A program made the position numbers and the translations under genes. Below are positions 57,338 through 64,000 of a DNA stretch of 64,000 bases, piece after piece. This DNA comes from Hymenopus coronatus (Eukaryota; Arthropoda; Insecta; Mantodea; Hymenopodidae), in the NCBI GenBank assembly GCA_030762935.1, contig CM060900.1, forward strand, positions 403,953,632-404,017,631, read 5' to 3'. How positions within the stretch are numbered: position 1 is the first letter of the stretch; each line of letters opens with the position of its first letter. The notes beneath the pieces were generated by a model. The model searched no databases and was not told where the DNA came from. It saw only the letters and a program-made list of their open reading frames with translations.

Positions 57338-57454
57338 TTTGCCACCATACAGCAACCTCTGGAAGTTCATAGATCCAGCAACAGATGCCTCCACAATTAA
57401 TACACCACCACCCCCATCGTTGATGCCAACGAAGAAAGATTTAGTCGGAATTAA

Positions 57455-57495
57455 GGGTTGAAAATGGGAACAAGTGTTACCTGAAACCGGTCCCC
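57455..57495 (+). ncRNA. Hammerhead-ribozyme-like motif, inverted copy of PLE3 (U3-A8 core)
   Basis: Stem I GGG/CCC, core TTGAAAA at 57458-57464, stem II GG-AAC/GTT-CC with loop AAGT, core GAAA, stem III ACCGGT, predicted cleavage after C57491 or nearby. Same core as the main copy. Confidence 0.5.
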
Positions 57496-57690
57496 AATAG
57501 GTAAAAGTAAGTGATGTTTGTGTTACAAAAACCGACTCAAATTCTTTTATTTTTTATTTCTCTTACAATATCCTTTAATTGACATATGCAATTTCTTTCC
57601 CATTTTGCTGATACTTGTGGCCTAAAACAGTCTTCAAGAATATTCCCTTCCTCTAATACTTGGAGTTTTTCATTAAATTCATAGGAAAAT

Positions 57691-59200
57691 TTAATAAATC
57701 TGATTATTGCAATTATAATTCTTGTTGCTGCTGTTCCAAAATTTCACTATTCGTTTGTCTACTGATCCCTTTCTCCCAGCTCTACCCAATTCAACTAATG
57801 CTATTCCATTTGGAGCTATTCTTAGTAATCCCAATATCATTTTGCAAAAGGACCTATGAATTTGATCTATACATTCCCACCTTTTTTCAGTCCCCCAAAC
57901 CTCTATTCCATGCATCATTCTTGATTCCGCTGTTGCTGTATATATTCTTCCTAGACAGTTTACTCTCATATATGGTATCTTCTTTAGCTTGTTCCTATGC
58001 TATTAATAGCTAATTTCCCCATACATAGCACATTTTTCCTTTGCCCTGTCCATTTTCTATTGTTATTTAGCCTTACTCCTAAGTAATCAAACTTGTTTAC
58101 AAATTTGAATTCACTTCCCTCTAACCACCATCTCTCTTCTCTGCTGCATTTATTCTTGTTCTTACAAACCATAATTTTTTACTTACCTTTATTTATTTTT
58201 AAACCTCATTTTTTGCAGTATTTCTCTGTTGCTTCTATTGCTTTCTTTAAACCTCCACTTGTGATTGCTGCTGCTACTAGATCATCCACAAAGAGCAAAC
58301 CCAGAATATCCTTATTTTTGATTGCTGGGCACTGTGAATTTTCTTTTGCTATTTCTTGGAGTATATCATCAATAAGAAAATTAAATAAAATGGGACTTCA
58401 TTTATAACCCTGCCTTAAACCAATTGTATTTGGTACCCAATCCATTACTTTTTTATTGGAAAGCCTAATGCACAATGTATTATCTGAATACAACCTCTCT
58501 AATAGTCGCACAAATTTCTCGCTCAACCCCTTTGTTCTCAACTTATACCAAAGTGCATCCCTTTGAATGGCATCAAAGGCCTTTCCTAGATCTGCAAAAC
58601 ATTAATATATCTTACCTCTTTTCTTACTTAGCTATTTATCTATTATTGTTCTTATTATAAAAACATTGTCAATTGTCAACTTTCCTTTTCTAAACCTCCC
58701 TTGTAGGTCCGATAATTTACCTTCTCTGCCCATTCTTGTAGTCACTTTTGCTAGTACCCTTGTAAACACTTTACCTATCGCTGATAACAACAGACTAATG
58801 CCTCTGTAGTTATTTGCATTATTCACAATTATTCACGTATGCAAAATTGGTACTATCACTCTCCGTTTTCAATTTTGTAGAAACCTTCTTCCCTTGAGAA
58901 GCACATTGAACAGTTTTCCTAACATTACCCTTCTTTCAGGATTTTCATACCAAACCCTCCAAAATTCTCCTGGTACTCCATTAGCTTTCTTACTTTTTAA
59001 TTTTTTAACCTGTTCTCTTATCTCGTTCTCCAATATTTCCTGGTCTAAAGTTTCGTCACAATTATGTAACTCCCCTAGTACTTTTGTCTGCATTATCATA
59101 TTATTTCCACTTAATGGTTTCTCGAAATACTCCTTCCATTTACTCGGACCAACTTTATTCTGCAATACTCTTGCCTTAAATACTTTTTTTGCCAACGCCC
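57691..59200 (-). pseudogene. LINE G reverse transcriptase
   Basis: Pieces in order on the minus strand: WKEYFEKPLSGNN and QVKKLKSKKANGVPGEFWR (59195-58869), NNYRGISLLLSAIGKVFTRV and KLTIDNVFIIRTIIDK (58826-58632). Then broken block A near 58580 (KAFDAIQRDALWYK) and block B near 58410. Next is LGLLFVDDLVAAAI at 58300-58270, where the catalytic block is F-V-D-D. Then NKFDYLGVRLNNNRKW (58172-57984) and SRMMHGIEVWGTEKRWECID with GLLRIAPNGIALVELGRAGR (57969-57691). Confidence 0.82.
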
Positions 59201-59537
59201 ATATCGTTTTGCTGCCTCATAGATCTTTTGCCCAATTTTATCAGTCCACTGTTTCTTTTTCTCCTCAATTCAAAATTTATAGCACCACCTCACTATTAGA
59301 AAGTTTTTTTTTTCTACCCATTTTTCTGATTGTTTCCATCTCCTAACTCTCCTTCTAACCCCATTTCTTGCTGCAATGCAATCCCCACCATACCATCACT
59401 TTTTTATATTTTCCCTTTGATTCCTAATTTTCATTGTCATTCTTGCTAGCTTCACTTTTCCATCTAGGTACAGCATTGCTTCTTCAGCTTTTCCCTCCTC
59501 AATAAGTTTTGTTATCTCACCTTGAGATTTCTTTCTT

Positions 59538-60414
59538 CTACTTGAGTTTAAATTCCCAATAAATAATTCTCTCTTCTGTGCACCATCTGCAATTTTCAAT
59601 GGTTTTCCTTTCCTCTATATCTTCTTCCTGCTCTACTACTCTCACTGTTTTAAAAGTTGCTCTTAACAGGAAATGATAGCTATTCAATATCCTTTGTAGA
59701 AAATTAAAATCTACAAGATCATTATCTAAATTCTGTGAATATAACATATGATCAATTACACTTTCTCCCCTTTCATTGACAAATGTGAACTCCCCTGATT
59801 TGTCCAATCCTTTTGCCCCATTACACATTAATAGATTATTAACTTCACAAAATTTTACTAACCTTTTCCCTTCTTTGTTACTTATTTTGTCTTTACTATG
59901 CCTCTTTATATAATTATTTTCTTATATTTGGCAATCTTAAAAATCAACTAAATGTAATTGATCTTTCCCTATCCTTGCATCAAAGCCCCCTAAAATCAAG
60001 GAATCTAAATTATCATACTTCTATCACAAAACTTCCATGTCGTTCTCTAACTTATAATCATCATGCTAGCTTGCATCATAAAAGACATTCCTAGCAAATT
60101 ATATACCACACCCAAACCTAAATTTTGACACTTTCTTGTCACACTTTGTAACATGACCCAAATCACACTCAGCACCTATTCCTTTTATTTCCTTTGCTAC
60201 AAAATGTCTTTCTATTCCCCGAGACCACACCTTTTGTTTTCTTTTTCACTCCATTTGTTCCAAAACAGTCATAACCCTCCACACTTATTACTTCCCTTTT
60301 AGACACCCATGTGTCTACCACTGGTATCACATTACCCCACTTCAACACTTGTGTTAATTCACCTTTGTGGATTTTGTCTATTAGTCCTTCAATATTCCAA
60401 CATAAGACCGCCAT
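59538..60414 (-). pseudogene. LINE G APE-type endonuclease
   Basis: It starts MAVLCWNIEGLIDKIH (motif with Asn) at 60414 and continues DTWVSKREV, VEGYDCFGTNGVKKKTKG. A degraded middle follows. The last piece (59828-59538) reads CNGAKGLDKSGEFTFVNERG, ESVIDHMLYSQNL, then FNFLQRILNSYHFLL where the S-D-H block has become S-Y-H. Not active. Confidence 0.75.
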
Positions 60415-60426
60415 GGTTGGCCCATC

Positions 60427-61500
60427 CTATACTGAATCAGACCTATTTAGTCTAAATTGTTGCAGCTTTGCTCTTGTCCTGGTTAACCTCCCTTTCTGTT
60501 GTGTCTTAAGTCTGGCATTGTCTTCGATTGTCAGGATGATCCCTCTTAGTGTTAATACAACACTGATCCCTTTACCATCTTTCCATATGTCTAAACTGGC
60601 TGTCGCTGTTAATGCGTCACTTCTCGCATCGTCAATCAGCTGCTTGTGTGAGCTGACCTTCCTTGGTAGTGATGTCACAGGCTTGGACAAACAGCTGCTT
60701 GCTGCTTCTCCCCTCTCCGTTGCACGCGAGTCCCTTCTCCTCCACTCTTCTCCACTGACCTGGATTCTTTTGGCAGTTTGCTGAGCTCTGTGAAGGTATT
60801 GCTGCAAGCCTTGCAAATATGCTCTCTTACCTGCATTTCTGGCTATTTTCAACTCTTTTAGTAATTTTTGTCTTATTTCTTACTCTATTTTACTGCAGTC
60901 ATTTTCAATATATATTCTCATGCCTTTCAGGCTTCTTGTGTTGCTTAATATTCTCCATTTGACATTCATGGTTGCTCATTTAGCTAGAATTGTTCTTGGT
61001 TTCCATCTCCATCATCCTAATCTAAAGGAGTAAAGAATTTTCCAGCCTATGAGTTTAATGCTGATTTTCCCTTCTATAATTTCCTCCACTTCTTTCCATG
61101 TTTTTCTTCCTCTTTGTTCTATTACTCCAAAGATCACTATTTCAGCTTCCTATTGGCATGTGCCAATTTCTACAATTGGGTTATTCTATTTTTACATTCC
61201 ATTTCAATTCTTTTCTTATTTTTTACCATTTGATTTATGCTTCTTTTTATTTCTTCCAGTTCTTTCCCATTTTTTCTTACATACTCCTCCCTCTTAGTTT
61301 AATATATTTTATGCTGTCTGCTGTATTTATTAACATTGCTAACACTTCATCCATTCCCTGGTCCTGGATTGGGTTCTATGCCTATTACTAGGACTGCCAG
61401 CACTAATGCAATCCAAAAACTTAGCGTTCTTAATTCATTTACTTTATTACCATTTGGATTGCCTATTTTCATCCTGTTATACAGTTCGATGCATACTCTA
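60427..61500 (-). pseudogene. LINE G ORF1 region
   Basis: The 141-codon frame at 60852-60427 reads ARNAGKRAYLQGLQQYLHRA, SLDIWKDGKGISVVLTLRG and RLTRTRAKLQQFRLNRS, a basic, Gln/Arg-rich protein. It is followed closely by the endonuclease start. Upstream sequence to about 61500 is pyrimidine-rich on the plus strand and frameshifted. I assign ORF1 by position only. Confidence 0.5.
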
Positions 61501-61799
61501 TACAACTGTAGCACTATACTCATGTTTCTGCTTTAATGAGCATTCACCTTACACGTCCGTCCTCTTCGCGCTTGCGTAAGCAACTCATCTTGTTATTAGT
61601 CCACTGAAGTTCTCATTGAAAGCAATTTGAGAAAAGAATTTTAATGTGCGACAAATATGTAAAAAATATAAAAACCAAATCATATATACAGAAATGTGCA
61701 CTTCAGGAGATATTTCCTGGGATTCCAGTTTCAAATACAAATATAGAAAAACTGTCAGATGTGTAGTTAATAACATTAGGACAATGAAATCACTAAATG

Positions 61800-62035
61800 C
61801 TAAGCCACCCACCCAATTCCCTGGATCTTATTGCATTGACTTCTATGGTTGGGGAACCCTAAAAAATAAAGCTTATAGAACCAATATGCACACACACCAC
61901 TGACAAACTTGGACAGTAACAGATCAGAATGAAAATTTACAAAGAATTTTTGCATATGAATGAAAATTTCATCCAAAGATGCAGTGAATGTCTAGATGCA
62001 GATAGACATCACTTTCAACATCTCATATAGTAAGT
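61800..62035 (+). pseudogene. Mariner-like transposase C-terminal fragment
   Basis: FYGWGTLKNKAYRTNMH at 61845-61890 corresponds to FHPWGTLKNRVYRNN of the copy at 45490-46175. FIQRCSECLDADRHHFQHLI at about 61970-62030 corresponds to its last residues. The catalytic part is absent. Confidence 0.7.
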
Positions 62036-62149
62036 AATGTAGGAGTGTTACAATGGAAACCCTGCCTCCTACTAGTATAGTTGACAGCAAGCATGCACAT
62101 AGTCCATGGCTAGGCCATTATAAAGTGACTATAATAGAGGGCCAAATAT

Positions 62150-62660
62150 CTTATTGTTTCAAGCTAGAGAAATGATTATGGACTTCATAATTATGGTGTA
62201 CCTACATCTTTTGTTTCCTGTTATTTAAAAATGATGTAGGCAACCTAGGCTATCTTTTATACCATAGAATTTTAATTTGGCAAGAAGGATCTCTGGTTTA
62301 CACAGTCAAAACCTTTGGCAGTTTGCAAAATATTCCTCCTAGATGCACCCTCATATTGTTAGCCATTAATATTTTGATAGGGAATATGTGGCAGTTTCTA
62401 GTGAGCTTTGCTTTCTGAAGCTAAACTTCCCTTACGAGTAAGTTATGTATTTTAAAATGTTGGTAATGTCTGCTACAGATTACTCTCTCAAATATTTTAC
62501 AAAATATTAAGAGAGATATTGGTTTGCAGTTAAAAGACACTTCATATATCTCTCTCCTTTTTTTGTATAGTACTTTAATAATTGAATATTTATGCCTCTC
62601 TGTGAATACATTACCTTTTAAAGACTCGTTACACGTAACTGATGGTTTGAGAATGTAACT
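62150..62660 (-). mobile_element. LINE reverse transcriptase fragment
   Basis: Minus-strand reading: RHKYSIIKVLYKK near 62590, FSFRKQSSLETATYSL near 62420 and LCKPEILLAKLKFYGIKDS near 62265. These are the KxxK, NYRP-following and KLxxYGI parts of a CR1/Jockey RT. Heavily broken. Confidence 0.6.
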
Positions 62661-63099
62661 TGAACTAGTGATGAGATAATATTGCTACGTCTCATACTCA
62701 TGACTAATACTGATTTTTGAACACCAATATTTCATACTAACTTCATCAACAACATGCAGGATAACTTGTTCTCTGAATTATGTTTATAGTAGTTTTCTGT
62801 GTATAATCACATGTAACCAATTTTGGTGAATAACTTGCACTATTTTATTTAATGTGATCTATGTTGAAGTTCTACAGAAACATGTAGATAGACTGACACT
62901 TTACTCATCATTTTCAGATGGCATCATGCTTTGAGTGTAACAGGAAAGTCATACATTGCTTTTTCAGTAAGTTTCTGTAAACTTCAATTGACCTATGAAT
63001 GTAACAGGCTTCTTTAAATTTTTATTTTGTGTGACTTAATGTGTAAGAATATTTTTCTGCATATTTTACATACTGTACTGTTGTTACTAGTACTGTACT

Positions 63100-64000
63100 T
63101 CAAAACAGTTCACCACTTCATTGTTTTATTCAATATCCTGTTCTTAATTAGGTTCTGTAGGTTCATGATGGCCAGGCAGGCCTTGTTGTATGCCTTATGT
63201 CAAGGCATAAATGATTAAACACATCAAGTATAAAACATTTAAAGTTCTCGCATTACAATTAATAGTAAACAGTTTAAACTTACAACTTCAATTTATTATC
63301 CATAGAGATCACATATATCTATTAGACATTATCAATGTGGTTCTATATACAACAGAAATAATATAACAAACAGAAATACTGACAACTCAAACGCAATAGA
63401 AATACAAGAAAATCAGTTAGTAACAAATTCTGCAATTGAATAGAATGCCTTACTCACTAAATATTTACTAGTTCTTTTTTGAATTTATTTACATTATTTA
63501 CTTTATTTCATTAGGAGGTTTATTGTACAACTCCTTTATACTTTGGACTCCATTCAAATACTGCTAGTCTATGGCATACTACACTGTAGTTATTCCTATG
63601 TCTAGTGTTATATTCATGATTTTCAGAGAGTTTATTTAATTATAATATGTCTTTGTATGCAATACAGTTTGGAGAATTATGAAGCTAAGAAACCTATGCA
63701 ATTTCACTTTTAAAAATTCTGGTTTTACACTTTTTCTAATATTTAACTTAAGCATAGTACAAATTGCTTTCTATTGAAGGGTAAAAATCCTGTTTATAAT
63801 TTCTATAGAAGTAGCTCCCCATATTGTTATACATAGTTTACATAACTCATAAACAAACCATGCTAAATATTTAATAACACTTCTATGTTACAAAAGGCTG
63901 CCATATATCTTAACAAATAACTATTCAGTTTACTGCAACATTAATCATCATGAGAGTGCCAGTTATTATTATTGCCTAATATGATTCCAAGATATCTTAA
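63100..64000 (-). mobile_element. LINE ORF2 C-terminus and 3' UTR, runs off the right edge
   Basis: Minus-strand reading from the edge: LRYLGIILGNNN near 63990, ENHEYNTRHRNNYSVVCHRL near 63610, then the final ELYNKPPNEIK near 63520 and AFYSIAEFVTN near 63430. This is the classic end of CR1/Jockey ORF2 (HxYNTR, YNKLPxxIK). The rest lies beyond the window. The right part 63650-63980 has several stops. Confidence 0.72.

Larger units (their letters stand above)
55101..57557 (-). mobile_element. PLE3, Penelope-like element with long inverted arms
   Basis: A 2457-bp insertion in LINE G with a perfect 12-bp duplication TTCTCTTACAAT. The main copy is on the minus strand: RT (56665-56054), linker and GIY-YIG (about 56020-55350), 3' repeat, then a 48-bp tail (55101-55148). 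The right arm (56682-57557) is an inverted copy of the linker, nuclease and 3' repeat, about 870 bp, meeting the left arm (55149 to about 56018) across a 660-bp spacer holding RT. The outermost 29 bases of the arms are identical. The tail lies only on the main-copy side. Confidence 0.88.
54540..61540 (-). mobile_element. LINE G, APE-type non-LTR element split by PLE3
   Basis: Minus-strand LINE in two parts, about 61540-57558 and 55100-54540, separated by PLE3. The order is ORF1 (61500-60427), endonuclease (60414 to about 59540), RT (59200-57690), and the C-terminal zinc motif after PLE3 (54945-54703: LCPLCGNVNTNLHCIIECKE). The clade is not CR1-like; NYRGISLLLSAIGKV and WNIEGL suggest another APE lineage, which I cannot name. 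Many frameshifts; the strand asymmetry is marked (pyrimidine-rich plus strand). Confidence 0.82.

Noticed and set aside
59000..61400. Long plus-strand frames rich in Phe, Ser and Leu
   Set aside because: Shadows of the minus-strand LINE G; purine-rich coding on the other strand keeps this strand free of stops.
1..64000. CRISPR arrays, operons, bacterial promoters or terminators
   Set aside because: Spliceosomal splice sites, retrotransposons and SINEs show a eukaryotic genome; no regularly spaced direct repeats with unique spacers were seen.

Overview
The window is a stretch of large, AT-rich animal genome, most likely an insect or other arthropod. The only host gene piece I recognise is one exon of carnitine O-palmitoyltransferase 2 (CPT2) on the minus strand at the left end (929-1333), with proper splice sites. 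A possible upstream exon at 28183-28229 would make positions 1334-28182 a 26.8-kb intron. Nearly everything else is mobile DNA, much of it nested. The arthropod placement rests on the exon's flavour, the mix of CR1/Jockey-like LINEs, Gypsy, Tc1/mariner, hAT and Penelope-like elements, and a GC-rich tRNA-derived SINE of the kind I associate with polyneopteran insects; that last point is a weak inference.

Layout. 1-2.6 kb: CPT2 exon and intron. 2.6-5.8 kb: LINE D with a small Penelope-like element (PLE5) inside. 6.0-8.4 kb: an unclassified multicopy arthropod ORF, broken and split by PLE1. 8.7-10.1 kb: PLE tail fragment and LINE E. 11.0-13.5 kb: internally deleted Gypsy element with both LTRs. 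13.7-19.8 kb: LINE C cut by a complete-ended hAT transposon (16492-19262). 20.3-20.5 kb: an unidentified coding repeat, with a second copy near 40.0 kb. 20.8-27.5 kb: LINE A interrupted by near full-length LINE B. 29.6-31.6 kb: Gypsy 3' end and a DDE transposase of the IS630/Tc1 group. 31.7-33.8 kb: PLE2. 33.8-34.4 kb: Gypsy fragment. 35.8-38.5 kb: PLE4. 39.2-39.7 kb: degraded PLE. 41.7-43.2 kb: two inverted SINEs. 43.6-45.0 kb: LINE F. 45.5-46.2 kb: mariner. 47.6-50.3 kb: PLE fragment and Gypsy. 50.8-52.3 kb: Tigger/pogo. 52.8-53.4 kb: Tc1. 53.9-54.1 kb: SINE-like repeat. 54.5-61.5 kb: LINE G split by PLE3. 61.8-64 kb: mariner and LINE fragments.

The most interesting material is the Penelope-like elements. 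Four carry GIY-YIG endonuclease reading frames, and three of these also keep reverse transcriptase. All five ended insertions are flanked by inverted copies of their own 3' region. In the three with clear ends and one consistent layout, and probably in PLE2, a further roughly 35-50 bp tail lies only on the main-copy side. Their 3' regions hold hammerhead-ribozyme-like folds. In two families the core C3-G8 pair reads U3-A8. Several insertions have clear target-site duplications, so the order of nesting can be read directly. No element appears intact: all coding regions are truncated, frameshifted or lack catalytic residues.
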